The notes: a model not told the origin generated them from the letters alone. DNA of 64,000 bases from Ectothiorhodospira sp. BSL-9 (GCF_001632845.1 NZ_CP011994.1:620001-684000), one strand, 5' to 3'; positions 33,136 through 43,917 are shown, counted from the stretch's first letter. Program-made: numbers and translations.

Positions 33136-34661
33136 TGGGAAATTCCCCTGTGGTACGCAGCGTTTGCGTCGTCGAGGGCACCAAACACTTCAGCTCTGGT
33201 CCACAAGCCCCAGGTCCGGGTCCTCGCGACAAACGTGCCCAAACGGCCTTCCGCTGCCGCCATGAACTTGAGATATTACGCCCTGTGAGACGCCGCCATT
33301 ATCACAGACCCCGACGCTGGTCATTCCGGCGCTTCCTGATCCGCCTGACGGTGGGAATCGTCCTGTTGCTGCTGGTCTCCACCACCCTGGTGGTGGGTGG
33401 ACTGCGCTGGATTGATCCGCCCACCACGGCCTTCATGCTCCTGCACGAGAATTCCAACCGTGCCTCCGGGCACAAGGTGCCGGTGCGCCATGAATGGGTG
33501 CCCAGGGATCGCATCGCTCCCGAGGCGGCCTATGCGGTGATCGCCGCCGAGGATCAGAACTTCATGAACCATCGGGGCTTTGATTTCGGCTCCATCCGTG
33601 CGGCCCTTCGGGAATACCGGGAGGGAGGGCGGCTCAGGGGCGCCAGCACCATCAGCCAGCAGGCGGCCAAGAACGTGTTCCTGTGGCCGGAGCGCAGTTT
33701 CCTGCGCAAGGGGGTGGAGGCCTACCTGACCGTATTCATCGAAGCACTCTGGCCCAAGCAGCGTATCCTGGAGGTATATCTCAACGCCGCCCAGTTCGGG
33801 CCGAACATCTACGGGGTGGAGGCGGCCAGCCAGGCCTATTTCGACAAACCGGCCAGCGCCCTGACCCAGTCCGAGGCGGCGCGCCTGGCGGCCGTGCTGC
33901 CGGGCCCGGTGCGCCTGAGGGCCAATCGTCCATCGTCCTATGTGCTGGAGCGACAGGCCTGGATCGAGCGCCAGGTGCCGCAGCTGAAGAGGGCGGGTTA
34001 TCTGGAGGGGGTATGGGCCTCGCCCACGGGTGGCCAGACCGGGCACCCTCCTCTTTTCCCGCAGGATGACCTGGCACTGAAACATCGCCTGAAGCCAGCT
34101 TCCGGTGATACGGTGCTTAAAGACTTGAGCAAACCCGGGTTCTTCTCGATCCAGGAGGGAATGATGACCACACTGATCGACCTGCATGCAGCCGATGAGT
34201 CAGCACGCTGGCATATCGTCAACGATGGTGTCATGGGGGGGCTGTCACGCAGCCGGTTCCAGATCAGCGAGGACGGTGTGGCCGTGTTCGCGGGGGAGAT
34301 CTCCCTGGCCAACAACGGCGGCTTCGCCTCCGTGCGCCGGGCACCCGACACCCTGGAGATGGGCCAGGCCCGGGGCATCCAGTTGCGGGTCCGTGGTGAC
34401 GGGCGCACCTACCAGTTGCGACTGCGCACCGACACCGGGGACGATGCCATGGCCTACCGCCAGCACTTTGATACCACGGCGGGTGAATGGCGGGAGGTGG
34501 AACTGCCCTTCGACGGCTTCGAACCCGTGTTCCGTGGTCGCATCCTCTCCGATGCACCGCCCCTGGAACCGGCCCAGGTGCGTCAACTGGGCTTCATGCT
34601 CGCCGACAAGGCCCCCGGCCCGTTCGTGCTGGAGATCGGGGCCATGGACCTCATGGAGTGA
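33135..34661 (+). CDS. monofunctional peptidoglycan transglycosylase (GT51) fused to a CIA30 domain
   Basis: A basic, membrane-anchored N-terminus (helix RFLIRLTVGIVLLLLVSTTL, about residues 67-87) precedes a GT51 domain. Catalytic motifs are IAAEDQNFMNHRGFDF, GASTISQQAAKN, and EVYLNAAQFGPNIYGVEAAS, as in MtgA. A linker follows, then a CIA30/NDUFAF1-like jelly-roll (HIVNDGVMGGLSRSRF to the C-terminus). The fusion is unbroken in frame, yet AGGAGG (34153-34158) precedes ATG 34161/34164, a good internal start for the CIA30 part. The true N-terminal start is uncertain: GTG 33285 would remove about 50 residues that look non-conserved. Confidence 0.8.
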   Translation: MGNSPVVRSVCVVEGTKHFSSGPQAPGPGPRDKRAQTAFRCRHELEILRPVRRRHYHRPRRWSFRRFLIRLTVGIVLLLLVSTTLVVGGLRWIDPPTTAFMLLHENSNRASGHKVPVRHEWVPRDRIAPEAAYAVIAAEDQNFMNHRGFDFGSIRAALREYREGGRLRGASTISQQAAKNVFLWPERSFLRKGVEAYLTVFIEALWPKQRILEVYLNAAQFGPNIYGVEAASQAYFDKPASALTQSEAARLAAVLPGPVRLRANRPSSYVLERQAWIERQVPQLKRAGYLEGVWASPTGGQTGHPPLFPQDDLALKHRLKPASGDTVLKDLSKPGFFSIQEGMMTTLIDLHAADESARWHIVNDGVMGGLSRSRFQISEDGVAVFAGEISLANNGGFASVRRAPDTLEMGQARGIQLRVRGDGRTYQLRLRTDTGDDAMAYRQHFDTTAGEWREVELPFDGFEPVFRGRILSDAPPLEPAQVRQLGFMLADKAPGPFVLEIGAMDLME

Positions 34662-34690
34662 GCCTGATGGACTGAGCCTGCCCCGAGGCA

Positions 34691-35776
34691 TCAGTCCACA
34701 ACGTCGTTCAGGGTGACCCCAACCCCCACAGTATTCTGGTACCAGTTGTAATCGATCAGGCTCTCCCCGTAGCCGGAGAACACCTGCACGTAGCCGCGCA
34801 GCGGCCCGAGCACCGGTGGCGAAGTCCAACTGGCCGATAGCGCACCCCGACCCGTGGACGGATTGCCCCGCAGCATGGTGGTGAAACGGTGATCCCCATG
34901 GCGGTACGAGGCAGTCAGGTCTCCATAGCCGTAGTAGTCGGTGATGTCCGGATTATCGTCCCGGCGCTTGCCTTCCGGCAGGCGATACCACAGCCGCCCC
35001 ATCAGGGCCAGATCGTCCCGCTCCAGCCCCACCCCCGCATACAACCGATCCCAACTACGGGAAAGGATCTCGGAACGACCATTGGAATGGTGCAGGAACC
35101 CCAGGTTGAGCAACTCCCAGTCGAAACCGGCCAGATGCAGGCCGGGGCGATAACTGAGGATCAACTCGGGCGAATAGTTGCTCTCCCGGAACGGACGTGA
35201 AACGTCCTCGTTATACACCTGCCACTGACTCTGCTGGGTATACCCGGCCCACAGGCCCCAGCGACGGTCATGGGTGGTCCACAGGCGCGCCTTGAAACTG
35301 AACTGAAACTTGGACTCCACCGAGTCCAGATCCTGGTCAGCGGCAGGATCAATGCCTGCCAGCGGCGCAAACGGCCGGTCGTTGGTGCGATCCGAGTATC
35401 GGGCCGGGAGGAAGTAATTGGGTTGATGCACCCGCAGCATGTGCGTATCGGAGTCGGGCGAGAATCCCCAGGTGCTGGCGAGCCGGGAACTGGAACGCCC
35501 CTGTGCCGGCTCACGGGCGGGCGCCTCGGCTGGCTCCGACTCGGGTAATTCGATGGCGGTAAGCCCTTCCGTGGCGGGGGCCGCATCCGTCCGCTCCCCG
35601 GCCAGGGCGTCGTAACAGGCCAGGCGTTCGTCATCCGCGTCGATCCGGGCGCAGTCCTCCCAGGTGGTCGCCACGGCCGACATCGGCCAGCAGGCGACGA
35701 ACGCCAGCGTCAACGGGGAGAGCCTGCCGAAGCGACGGGGCGTCAGCTGGAGCTTTGCTAAGTGATTGGGGGGCAT
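34691..35776 (-). CDS. pldA: outer membrane phospholipase A (OMPLA)
   Basis: 361 residues. A signal region ends near SAVATTWEDC; a short Cys-containing segment ARIDADDERLACYDALAGE and a Pro/Glu-rich linker precede the 12-stranded barrel. Catalytic HSNGRS lies in FLHHSNGRSEILSRSWDR, giving the His-Ser-Asn triad. The C-terminal strand is GVGVTLNDVVD. OMPLA hydrolyses phospholipids misplaced in the outer leaflet. Start 35776 is the second ATG; no clear ribosome site distinguishes it from 35812. It is convergent with the transglycosylase gene. Confidence 0.88.
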   Translation of the reverse strand: MPPNHLAKLQLTPRRFGRLSPLTLAFVACWPMSAVATTWEDCARIDADDERLACYDALAGERTDAAPATEGLTAIELPESEPAEAPAREPAQGRSSSRLASTWGFSPDSDTHMLRVHQPNYFLPARYSDRTNDRPFAPLAGIDPAADQDLDSVESKFQFSFKARLWTTHDRRWGLWAGYTQQSQWQVYNEDVSRPFRESNYSPELILSYRPGLHLAGFDWELLNLGFLHHSNGRSEILSRSWDRLYAGVGLERDDLALMGRLWYRLPEGKRRDDNPDITDYYGYGDLTASYRHGDHRFTTMLRGNPSTGRGALSASWTSPPVLGPLRGYVQVFSGYGESLIDYNWYQNTVGVGVTLNDVVD

Positions 35777-35907
35777 GAGGGGGGGTGTGGGGCTGGGGTC
35801 AGGCCACAGCATAGGTCAGCAAGCTATCCGGATGGAAGGCAGTCCCGCAGGGATCCACCCAAGGCAACCGACAGCCCGATGCCATCGCTGGCGCGAGCCC
35901 CGCCCCC

Positions 35908-36122
35908 GTGGGAGCGGCCCTCGGCCTCGCAGCCAGGCCAGAGATCGGGGTGGACCTCGGGGTGCCCGGATTCCTTACAGCGGGACGCCGTAAATACGTC
36001 CCTGTAGGCTCTGCAGCCGCTTCCTGCGGCTGAAGCCCGCTTACAGGAACCCGGACACCCCGAGGCCCGGACAGTCCGGAGTTTTTTTCGAAAAGCCCTT
36101 CGCGGCCAAGGGCCGCTCCCAC
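35908..36122. repeat. REP-like element pair in a 365-base spacer
   Basis: GTGGGAGCGGCCCTCGGC (35908 onward) and, in the opposite orientation, a TTCGCGGCCAAGGGCCGC element ending GCTCCCAC (36099-36122) flank further palindromes such as GCAGCCGC...GCGGCTG (about 36014-36033). The inverted layout resembles BIME/REP pairs of pseudomonads. No gene is evident between 35813 and 36177. Confidence 0.75.
35982..36011 (+). repeat. dispersed 30-bp repeat, copy 2
   Basis: Matches 21544-21573 (opposite strand) at 29 of 30 bases; the single difference is GTAAATAC here against GTGAATAC there. It lies inside the REP-rich spacer. Confidence 0.8.
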
Positions 36123-36177
36123 CAGGCACCAGACACGAAGTGTTGTCCCTGGGGAAGTGGCTTTGGCGGCGCGAAGA

Positions 36178-37134
36178 TCAGCCTCCCACGGCCTCTTTCA
36201 CCACTTCCAGCGCGGGACGGCCCTGGCGGTCGGTGACGCCTTCGAGCCAGGGCTCCATCGCCTCGGGGTTATCCTGCAGCCACTGTCGGGCCGCCTGCAT
36301 GGGATCCACGTCCTGGTTCATGATCTGATCCATGAGATGGTTTTCCATCTCCAGGGTGAAGCTCAACTGCTTGAGGAACTGGCCCACGTTGGGGCAACGG
36401 TCCACATAGCCGGTCTGCACATTGGTGTGCACCGTCGCGGCGCCGAAGTCCGGACCAAAGAAGTCCTCACCGCCCTCCAGATAGGCAATATCGAAACGGG
36501 TGTTCATGGGGTGGGGTTCCCAGGCCAGGAACACGATCCAGTCCCCGTTCCCGGTGCTGCGGCGCACCTCGCCCAGCATGCCCGCCTCGCTGGACTCCAT
36601 CACCCGGAAGCGACCCAGGCCATAGGCATCCTGGTCGATCATGTCATGGATGATCTCGTTGCCGTCATTGCCCGACTCCAGGCCGTAGATCCGTCCACCG
36701 AACTCCCGGCGGTGATCGGCCAGGTCAGCAAAATGCGTCACACCCGCATCGTACACATACTGGGGAACCGCCAGGGTGTACTTGGCGCCCTCCAGATTGG
36801 TGGCAATGGTCTCCACCGTGCCTCGGGTCTCGTAGGGCTCGATGATGCTGGCCATGCTTGGCATCCAGTTGCCCAGAAAGACATCAAAATCATCATTGGC
36901 CAGACCACCGTAAGCAATGGGAACCGACACGGTGAGGCTGGTGGTGTCGTAGCCCATGGACTCAAGGACCACGCGGGCCGTGGCGGTGGTGGCCGTGATG
37001 TCTGTCCAGCCCACCTCGGCGAAGCGCACCTGGCCACAGGCCTCGGGTTCGTCGCTGCCTGCCAGGGTGGCAAACGGTGTGGCCAGCATGAAGACCGCCG
37101 CACCGGCGGTCAGGATTCGGGGTAATGAAGCCAT
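36178..37134 (-). CDS. choline/betaine ABC transporter substrate-binding protein (ChoX/ProX type)
   Basis: A 318-residue periplasmic protein with signal peptide MASLPRILTAGAAVFMLATP. The mature part has VRFAEVGWTDITATTATARVVLE, FLGNWMPSM and FLAWEPHPMNTRFDIAYL, close to the choline-binding ChoX branch. A GGGAGAG site supports the start at 37134. It is divergent from betI over the operator pair. No permease or ATPase gene accompanies it here. Confidence 0.85.
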   Translation of the reverse strand: MASLPRILTAGAAVFMLATPFATLAGSDEPEACGQVRFAEVGWTDITATTATARVVLESMGYDTTSLTVSVPIAYGGLANDDFDVFLGNWMPSMASIIEPYETRGTVETIATNLEGAKYTLAVPQYVYDAGVTHFADLADHRREFGGRIYGLESGNDGNEIIHDMIDQDAYGLGRFRVMESSEAGMLGEVRRSTGNGDWIVFLAWEPHPMNTRFDIAYLEGGEDFFGPDFGAATVHTNVQTGYVDRCPNVGQFLKQLSFTLEMENHLMDQIMNQDVDPMQAARQWLQDNPEAMEPWLEGVTDRQGRPALEVVKEAVGG

Positions 37135-37171
37135 GAAAAGGTTCTCTCCCATACAGTTGATCACATACTGA

Positions 37172-37210
37172 TTGAACGTTCATTCAAACACAGATTGAAC
37201 GATCATTCAA
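37172..37210. promoter_or_regulatory. tandem BetI operators
   Basis: TTGAACGTTCATTCAA (37172-37187) and TTGAACGATCATTCAA (37195-37210) are two near-identical palindromic boxes spaced 23 bases apart, between the divergent binding-protein gene and betI. Tandem occupancy by the TetR-type repressor would control both directions. Confidence 0.8.
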
Positions 37211-37253
37211 TTTTCGTTAGAGTGAATGGCATTCTTACAGGTAGAGATGGATC

Positions 37254-37844
37254 ATGCCTCATCACGAATCACTCAACGGACGCCGCGAACAACTCATCCG
37301 GGCCAACCTGACGGCCATCCACCAGTATGGACTGGCAGACGCCACCATTGCGCGCATTGCCCGACTGGCGGGGGTGTCCACCGGCATCATCAGCCATTAC
37401 TTTGGCGGCAAGTCCGGACTGATGGAGGCCACCATGCGCCATCTGCTCACCGAACTGGGCCGGGCGGTTACCGAACGCCGCCAGGGGCTGGATGCCGATG
37501 ACGTGGAAGGCCACGTGGACGCCATCATCGACGGCAATTTTGATTCCACCCAGACCAACCGGGCCGCCATGCGCACCTGGCTGGAGTTCTGGGCCTCCAG
37601 CATGCACCAGCCCAGCCTGCAGCGACTGCAGCGGGTGAACGAACGGCGCCTTTACTCGAACCTGTGCCACCTGCTTCGTAAACGGCTGCCGCCGGCACAG
37701 GCCAGGGATGCCGCCCGCTCGGTGGCCGGCCTGATCGACGGCCTGTGGCTGCGCGGCGCGCTGCACCCCGATGGCATCGATATCGATGGCTGCCGCCGCC
37801 TGGCGCGGGACAACGCCCGATTCTGGCTCGCGCAGGGCCGCTAA
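37254..37844 (+). CDS. betI: TetR-family repressor BetI
   Basis: 196 residues with a helix-turn-helix at about 28-52 ([20 protein letters not shown]) typical of BetI, followed by the all-helical ligand domain ([20 protein letters not shown]). BetI represses betaine synthesis genes and responds to choline. First gene of betI-betB-betA on this strand. Confidence 0.92.
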   Translation: MPHHESLNGRREQLIRANLTAIHQYGLADATIARIARLAGVSTGIISHYFGGKSGLMEATMRHLLTELGRAVTERRQGLDADDVEGHVDAIIDGNFDSTQTNRAAMRTWLEFWASSMHQPSLQRLQRVNERRLYSNLCHLLRKRLPPAQARDAARSVAGLIDGLWLRGALHPDGIDIDGCRRLARDNARFWLAQGR

Positions 37845-37869
37845 ACCCACCCTCATTCCGGAGCCCCCC

Positions 37870-39348
37870 ATGCCCCTCCCTCAGATCGACCCCCTTCAGG
37901 GCAGCTACATTCACGGCCGTCGGGTGACCGACCCCGACGGCAAGTCTTTCGACACCGTCAATCCGGCCACAGGGCAAACCCTCGCCCGGATGCAAGGCAG
38001 CACCCCGGAGCAGGTGGACGCCGCCGTTCGCTCGGCTCGCGAAGGTCAGCAGGCCTGGGCCGCCATGTCCCCCATGGTGCGCGGCCGCGTACTACGCCGG
38101 GCCGCCGATCTGCTGCGTGAGCGCAACGACATACTGGCCGCCCTGGAGACCCTGGACACCGGCAAGCCCATCAGCGAAACCACCTCCGTGGATATCCAGA
38201 CAGGCGCGGACGCCCTGGAATACTTTGCCGGTGTGGCCATGGGGCTGGAAGGTGAACAGATCCCCCAGGGGGATCAGGCCTTCATCTACACCCGCCGCGA
38301 ACCCCTGGGGGTCTGCGCGGGTATCGGCGCCTGGAACTACCCCCTGCAGATCGCCTGCTGGAAGGCAGCCCCCGCCCTGGCCGCCGGCAATGCCATGGTG
38401 TTCAAGCCCAGCGAGGTGACGCCGCTCTCGGCCCTGGTGCTGGCGGAGATCCTCACCGAAGCGGGCCTGCCAGATGGGGTATTCAACGTGGTCCAGGGGG
38501 ATGCGGACACCGGGCGGGCCCTCACCCGTCACCCGGACATTGCCAAGGTCTCCTTCACCGGCGAGGTGGAAACGGGCAAGGCGGTCACCGCCGATTCGGC
38601 CAGCAGCAACCTCAAGCAGGTCACCATGGAACTGGGGGGTAAGTCACCGCTGATCATCTTTGCGGATGCGGACCTGGAACAGGCGGTAAGCGCCGCCCTG
38701 ATGGCCAATTTTTACAGCAGCGGCCAGATCTGCACCAACGGCACCCGGGTGTTCGTGGAATCGTCCGTCCGCGAAGCGTTCGAGGCGCGCTTGCTGGAGC
38801 GCATCGGGCAGATCCGTGCCGGGGATCCCCTGGATCCCGAGACCAACCTGGGGCCGCTGGTCAGCCAGGCCCACCGGGATCAGGTGATGGACCATATCGA
38901 CCGGGCTCGTGCCGATGGCCTGAAACTGCTCATTGGGGGCGAGACCCTGTCTCCCGGCTCGGCCCCGGATGGGGCCTTCGTGGCCCCCACCGTGTTTGCC
39001 GATTGCCCCGACGATCACCCCATCGTGCGCCAGGAGGTCTTCGGGCCGGTGATGGTGCTGCAATCCTTTGATTCCGAACGGGAGGTGATCGGGCGGGCCA
39101 ATGACACCCGCTACGGCCTGGCGGCGGGGGTATTCAGCCGTGACCTGGCCCGGGCCCATCGGGTGATCCATCAGCTTGAGGCGGGCATCTGCTGGATCAA
39201 CACCTACAACCTTTCGCCGGTGGAGATGCCGGTGGGAGGTTACAAGCAATCGGGGCTCGGGCGGGAGAACGGGCTGGCGGCGCTGGAGCATTACACCCAG
39301 CGCAAGTCGGTGTACGTGGAACTGGGAGAGGTGGAGAGCGTGTTTTAA
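37870..39348 (+). CDS. betB: betaine aldehyde dehydrogenase
   Basis: 492 residues, NAD(P)-dependent aldehyde dehydrogenase. Visible features are the [20 protein letters not shown] segment, the general base Glu254 in MELGGKSP, and nucleophile Cys288 in SSGQICTNG. It oxidises betaine aldehyde to glycine betaine, the osmoprotectant expected in a halophile. It starts 25 bases after betI. Confidence 0.93.
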   Translation: MPLPQIDPLQGSYIHGRRVTDPDGKSFDTVNPATGQTLARMQGSTPEQVDAAVRSAREGQQAWAAMSPMVRGRVLRRAADLLRERNDILAALETLDTGKPISETTSVDIQTGADALEYFAGVAMGLEGEQIPQGDQAFIYTRREPLGVCAGIGAWNYPLQIACWKAAPALAAGNAMVFKPSEVTPLSALVLAEILTEAGLPDGVFNVVQGDADTGRALTRHPDIAKVSFTGEVETGKAVTADSASSNLKQVTMELGGKSPLIIFADADLEQAVSAALMANFYSSGQICTNGTRVFVESSVREAFEARLLERIGQIRAGDPLDPETNLGPLVSQAHRDQVMDHIDRARADGLKLLIGGETLSPGSAPDGAFVAPTVFADCPDDHPIVRQEVFGPVMVLQSFDSEREVIGRANDTRYGLAAGVFSRDLARAHRVIHQLEAGICWINTYNLSPVEMPVGGYKQSGLGRENGLAALEHYTQRKSVYVELGEVESVF

Positions 39349-39412
39349 CGGCGGGGCCTCCGCGCCCCTCACCTGTCCACCCCTAATCCATTCAACCAAG
39401 GGGCATCACCCC

Positions 39413-41107
39413 ATGACCACCAAAACTTACGATTACATCATCATCGGCGCCGGCTCCGCCGGAGCCGCGCTGGCGGCGCGCCTCACCGAAGACCCGGACA
39501 CCCGCGTGCTGCTGCTGGAAGCCGGTGGCCGCGACTGGCGCCTGGACTTTCGTACCCAGATGCCCGCCGCCCTGGCCTACCCGCTGCAGGGTCGGCAGTA
39601 CAACTGGGCCTTCCAGACGGAACCCGAACCTCATATGAACTGGCGACGCATGGACTGCGGCCGGGGCAAGGGGCTGGGCGGCTCCTCCCTGATCAACGGC
39701 ATGTGCTACATCCGCGGCAACGCCCTGGACTACGACCACTGGGCCAGCGATTTTGGCCTGCCCGGCTGGGAATACGACCACTGCCTGCCCTATTTCCGCA
39801 AGGCCGAAACCCGGGACATCGGCGCCAATGAGTATCATGGCGACGATGGGCCGCTGTATGTCACCACCCCCAAATCGGACAACAACCCCCTGTTCGAAAC
39901 CTTCATCCAGGCCGGTGAACAGGCCGGTTATCCCCGCACGGAGGACGTGAACGGCTACCAGCAGGAAGGTTTTGGTCCCATGGATCGCACCACCACGGCC
40001 CAGGGGCGTCGCGCCAGCACCTCACGGGGTTATCTGGATCAGGCCCGGCAGCGGCCCAATCTGGACATCCAGGTCCGCGCCCTCACCGACCACATCATCA
40101 TGGAGGGCCGCACCGCCCGGGGCGTGAGTTACATCCAGCGGGGCCGCCGCCAGGAGGTTCGGGCCGAGCGGGAGGTGCTGATCTGCGCTGGCGCCATCCT
40201 CTCCCCTGCCATTCTGAAGCGCTCGGGGATCGGCCCCGCCCAGGAACTGGTCGACCTGGATATCCCCGTGGTCCATGAACTCCCCGGCGTGGGCGAGAAT
40301 CTGCAGGATCACCTGGAAATCTATGTGCAGTACGAGTGCAAGGAACCCATCAGCCTGTATCCAGCGCTCAAGTGGTGGAACCAGCCCTGGATCGGCGCCC
40401 AGTGGCTGTTGGGGGGGCGCGGCATCGGGGCCAGCAATCAGTTCGAGGCGGCGGGGTTCATCCGCAGTGAAACCGGCTTCGACTGGCCCAACCTGCAGTA
40501 CCACTTCCTGCCCATCGCCATCAATTACAACGGCACCCAGGCAGTGGAAGCCCACGGCTTTCAGGCCCATGTGGGTTCCATGCGCTCACCCAGCCGGGGC
40601 CATGTGCGCCTGGCCGCTGCAGACCCGAGACAGGCGCCGCGGATCAGCTTCAACTACATGAGCCATGAGCAGGACTGGCGGGAATTTCGGGACGCCATCC
40701 GCCTCACCCGGGAGATCATGGCCCAGCCGGCCCTGGACCGTTACCGGGGCCGCGAACTGGCCCCCGGGGCCCAGGCCACGTCGGACGTGGAGCTGGATGA
40801 GTTTGTGCGCAACCACGCCGAAACGGCCTATCACCCCTGCGGCTCCTGCCGCATGGGTACGGCCGATGATGACATGGCCGTGGTGGACGACCAGGGTCGG
40901 GTACATGGTGTGGAGGGGCTGCGGGTGGTGGATGCGTCCATCATGCCGCGCATCGTGACGGGCAATCTCAATGCCCCCACCATCATGATGGCGGAGAAGA
41001 TCGCTGATCGAATTCGTGGTCGTCAGGCACTGGCCCCGTCGGAGGTGCCGGTGTATCGGGTGCTGTCAGGGAGCCCGACCCGGTTGAAGGGGCCGCGGGC
41101 AGCTTGA
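39413..41107 (+). CDS. betA: choline dehydrogenase (GMC oxidoreductase)
   Basis: 564 residues with the FAD-binding GAGSAG at residues 12-17, GMC signatures [20 protein letters not shown] and [15 protein letters not shown], and the active-site His region [13 protein letters not shown]. BetA is membrane-associated and converts choline to betaine aldehyde (and onward). Start 39413 fits the family N-terminus ([10 protein letters not shown]). Confidence 0.93.
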   Translation: MTTKTYDYIIIGAGSAGAALAARLTEDPDTRVLLLEAGGRDWRLDFRTQMPAALAYPLQGRQYNWAFQTEPEPHMNWRRMDCGRGKGLGGSSLINGMCYIRGNALDYDHWASDFGLPGWEYDHCLPYFRKAETRDIGANEYHGDDGPLYVTTPKSDNNPLFETFIQAGEQAGYPRTEDVNGYQQEGFGPMDRTTTAQGRRASTSRGYLDQARQRPNLDIQVRALTDHIIMEGRTARGVSYIQRGRRQEVRAEREVLICAGAILSPAILKRSGIGPAQELVDLDIPVVHELPGVGENLQDHLEIYVQYECKEPISLYPALKWWNQPWIGAQWLLGGRGIGASNQFEAAGFIRSETGFDWPNLQYHFLPIAINYNGTQAVEAHGFQAHVGSMRSPSRGHVRLAAADPRQAPRISFNYMSHEQDWREFRDAIRLTREIMAQPALDRYRGRELAPGAQATSDVELDEFVRNHAETAYHPCGSCRMGTADDDMAVVDDQGRVHGVEGLRVVDASIMPRIVTGNLNAPTIMMAEKIADRIRGRQALAPSEVPVYRVLSGSPTRLKGPRAA

Positions 41108-41111
41108 GTGA

Positions 41112-41134
41112 GGGGCCGGTCGGGCACCGGCCCC
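41112..41134. terminator. hairpin between convergent betA and fba
   Basis: GGGGCCGGT (41112-41120) pairs with ACCGGCCCC (41126-41134) around a five-base loop. No long T run follows on either strand, so termination strength is uncertain, but its position suits both converging units. Confidence 0.55.
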
Positions 41135-41144
41135 TGGTTCAGGC

Positions 41145-42209
41145 TTACTTCACCTTGGGGTCCAGTTCGCCGGACTTGTAGCGGGCGACCATGGCCTCCA
41201 GATTCATGGGACGGATCTTGGAGGCCATGCCGGCGCAGCCGAAGGCCTCGTAACGGGCCTTGCAGATGTCCTTCATGGCGGCGGTGGAGGCCTTCAGGAA
41301 TTTGCGCGGATCGAACTCCTTGGGGTTCTCGGCCAGGAACTTGCGCACCGCGCCGGTGGAAGCCATGCGCAGGTCGGTGTCGATGTTGACCTTGCGCACA
41401 CCGTGCTTGATGCCTTCCTGGATCTCCTCCACGGGCACACCATAGGTCTCGCCCATGTCGCCGCCGTACTGGTTGATGATCTTCAGCCACTCCTGGGGCA
41501 CCGAGGAGGAACCGTGCATCACCAGATGGGTATCGGGGATGCGGGCGTGGATTTCCTTGATGCGCTGGATGGCCAGGATGTCACCGGTCGGCGGACGGGT
41601 GAACTTGTAGGCACCGTGGGAAGTGCCGATGGCGATGGCCAGGGCGTCCACGTGGGTCTTCTTCACGAAGTCGGCGGCCTCGTCCGGATCGGTGAGCAGC
41701 TGGTCGTGAGACAGGGTGCCCTCGGCACCGGAGCCGTCCTCTTCGCCGGCCTGGCCGGTTTCCAGGGAGCCCAGGCAACCCAACTCGCCTTCCACGGAGA
41801 CCCCCACCCAGTGAGCCATGTCAGCCACCGTACGGGTGACCTCCACGTTGTACTCGTAGGTGGACGGGGTCTTCATGTCGGCCATCAGGGAGCCGTCCAT
41901 CATCACCGAGGTAAAGCCGGACTGGATGGAGGCCTGGCACACGGCCGGCTCGCCGCCGTGGTCCTGGTGCAGCACCACGGGGATGTGAGGGTACTGTTCC
42001 ACCGCGGCCACGATCAGGTGACGCAGGAAGGGCTCGCCAGCGTATTTGCGGGCACCGGCCGAGGCCTGGATGATCACCGGCGAGTCCACCTCGTCGGCGG
42101 CCTGCATGATGGACTGCACCTGCTCCAGGTTGTTGGCGTTGTAGGCGGGCATGCCGTAGCCGTGTTCGGCGGCATGGTCCAGCAGTTGTCGAAGGGAAAT
42201 CAGGGCCAT
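41145..42209 (-). CDS. fba: class II fructose-bisphosphate aldolase
   Basis: 354 residues. Zinc-ligand and catalytic motifs are visible: [31 protein letters not shown] and [13 protein letters not shown], plus KVNIDTDLR. The CbbA-type branch is used in the Calvin cycle and in gluconeogenesis or glycolysis. An AGGAGG site precedes the ATG at 42209. Last gene of tkt-gap-pgk-pyk-fba. Confidence 0.93.
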   Translation of the reverse strand: MALISLRQLLDHAAEHGYGMPAYNANNLEQVQSIMQAADEVDSPVIIQASAGARKYAGEPFLRHLIVAAVEQYPHIPVVLHQDHGGEPAVCQASIQSGFTSVMMDGSLMADMKTPSTYEYNVEVTRTVADMAHWVGVSVEGELGCLGSLETGQAGEEDGSGAEGTLSHDQLLTDPDEAADFVKKTHVDALAIAIGTSHGAYKFTRPPTGDILAIQRIKEIHARIPDTHLVMHGSSSVPQEWLKIINQYGGDMGETYGVPVEEIQEGIKHGVRKVNIDTDLRMASTGAVRKFLAENPKEFDPRKFLKASTAAMKDICKARYEAFGCAGMASKIRPMNLEAMVARYKSGELDPKVK

Positions 42210-42321
42210 TGGGACCTCCTTTTGGTTTACTTGAGAAACAATCTATCGCAGGTTCGCTATCGTTATCATGACCTGACCGCCGCGGTCACACACCCGGACC
42301 GACAGCGGCGGTTTGCTGCAT

Positions 42322-43764
42322 TCAGGTGACGCCATCCTGGAGCGCGCCCACCTGGACGATCTTCATGGCATTGGTACCGCCCATCACCCCGCTCAGATCC
42401 CCCTTGGTGATGATGACCAGGTCCTCGTCCCGCACCACGCCGGCCTCCCGCAGGATATCCACCACCTGGCGGTTATTCTCCGCGTGACTGCTGTTCTCGC
42501 TCACGAACAGTATCGGGTAAACACCGCGGTACAGGGCCATCTTGCGGCAGGAGCGCTCGTGGCGGGTCATGGCGAAGATGGGGATGCCGGAACTGATCCG
42601 GGACATCCACTGGGCCGTGGAGCCGGATTCCGTCATGGCGGCGATGGCGCGCACGTCCAGATGATTGGCCGTGTACATGGTGGCCATGGCGATGGCCTCG
42701 TCCACCCGCTGGAAATAGCTGTCCATGCGATGGGTGGACACACGGGCGCTACGCTGGCGCTCGGCGGCCTCACAGATGCGCCCCATGGCGGCCACGGCCT
42801 TGTCGGGATACCGACCGGTGGCCGTCTCACCCGAGAGCATCACGGCGTCGGTGCCATCGAGCACGGCGTTGGCCACATCGAACACCTCGGCCCGGGTGGG
42901 AATGGGGCTGGTGATCATGGACTCCATCATCTGGGTGGCCGTGATCACCACCTTGTTGCGGGTGCGGGCGTCATGGATGAGGCGCTTCTGCACGCCGGGC
43001 AATTCCGCATCGCCGATCTCCACGCCCAGATCGCCTCGGGCGATCATGATGGCATCGGTGGCATCCAGGATCGCGTCACTGGCGGTGACCGCCTCGGCCC
43101 GTTCGATCTTGGCGCAGATGGCGCCATCGCCACCGGCATCGCGCAATCGCTGTCTGGCCTGATGCACATCGTCGGCACAGCGGGGGAAGGAGATGGCCAG
43201 GTAATCCACCCCCAGTTCCGCCGCCAGGCGGATGTCGTTCACGTCCTTGTCGGTGAGCGCGGCAGCGGAGAGGCCGCCGCCCTGGCGATTGATACCCTTG
43301 TTGTTGGACAGGGTGCCACCCACCACCACATGGGTGTGGATGCGCGGGCCATCCACCCGCTGCACCTCCAGCACCAGACGGCCATCATCCAGCAACAGGA
43401 CATCCCCGGCATTCACGTCCCCGGGCAAATCCTTGTAGGTGAGGCCGACCTTCTGAACATCTCCCTGCCCTGGATCCAGTTCGGCATCCAGCACGAAGGG
43501 ATCGCCCTCATTCAGTTCGACACTGCCCTGGGCAAAACGGGCGATGCGTATCTTGGGGCCTTGCAGGTCCCCCAGCACGGCGATGATGCGGGAGGCCTCG
43601 GCGGCGGCTTCCCGCAACAGGTTGACGCGCTTGCGATGATCATCCGCCTCGCCATGGGAAAAATTGATGCGCACCACGTCGACGCCAGCGCGCACCAACG
43701 CCCGCATGGCTGCGGGTGAGTCCGTGGCCGGTCCCAGCGTGGCTACTATCTTGGTTCTACGCAT
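42322..43764 (-). CDS. pyk: pyruvate kinase
   Basis: 480 residues with the standard pyruvate kinase elements [54 protein letters not shown] and TATQMMESM, and a complete C-terminal allosteric domain. The start at 43764 gives the canonical N-terminus; the upstream extension to 43815 runs into a repeat-containing spacer. This is the conventional paralogue of the long Pho-linked protein at 4761-6713. Confidence 0.94.
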   Translation of the reverse strand: MRRTKIVATLGPATDSPAAMRALVRAGVDVVRINFSHGEADDHRKRVNLLREAAAEASRIIAVLGDLQGPKIRIARFAQGSVELNEGDPFVLDAELDPGQGDVQKVGLTYKDLPGDVNAGDVLLLDDGRLVLEVQRVDGPRIHTHVVVGGTLSNNKGINRQGGGLSAAALTDKDVNDIRLAAELGVDYLAISFPRCADDVHQARQRLRDAGGDGAICAKIERAEAVTASDAILDATDAIMIARGDLGVEIGDAELPGVQKRLIHDARTRNKVVITATQMMESMITSPIPTRAEVFDVANAVLDGTDAVMLSGETATGRYPDKAVAAMGRICEAAERQRSARVSTHRMDSYFQRVDEAIAMATMYTANHLDVRAIAAMTESGSTAQWMSRISSGIPIFAMTRHERSCRKMALYRGVYPILFVSENSSHAENNRQVVDILREAGVVRDEDLVIITKGDLSGVMGGTNAMKIVQVGALQDGVT

Positions 43765-43835
43765 GTTGGGCCTGTTCCTGTGTTCTGGGCACTTCGTTCG
43801 GGGCAGGGGCCGCATGCCCCCTGCCGGATCGTTCG

Positions 43836-43858
43836 TTCGCGGCCAGGGCCGCTCCCAC
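43836..43858 (+). repeat. REP-like element between pgk and pyk
   Basis: A 23-base element beginning TTCGCGGCCAGGG and ending GCTCCCAC, nearly identical to 36099-36122. A further palindrome GCAGGGGC...GCCCCCTGC lies just upstream (43804-43825). It may terminate or stabilise part of the operon message. Confidence 0.75.
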
Positions 43859-43917
43859 CGGGCATCCGAGTACCCATGGCGGGAACGGCGACGGTCACGA
43901 ACCGAACAGCACGGAAC

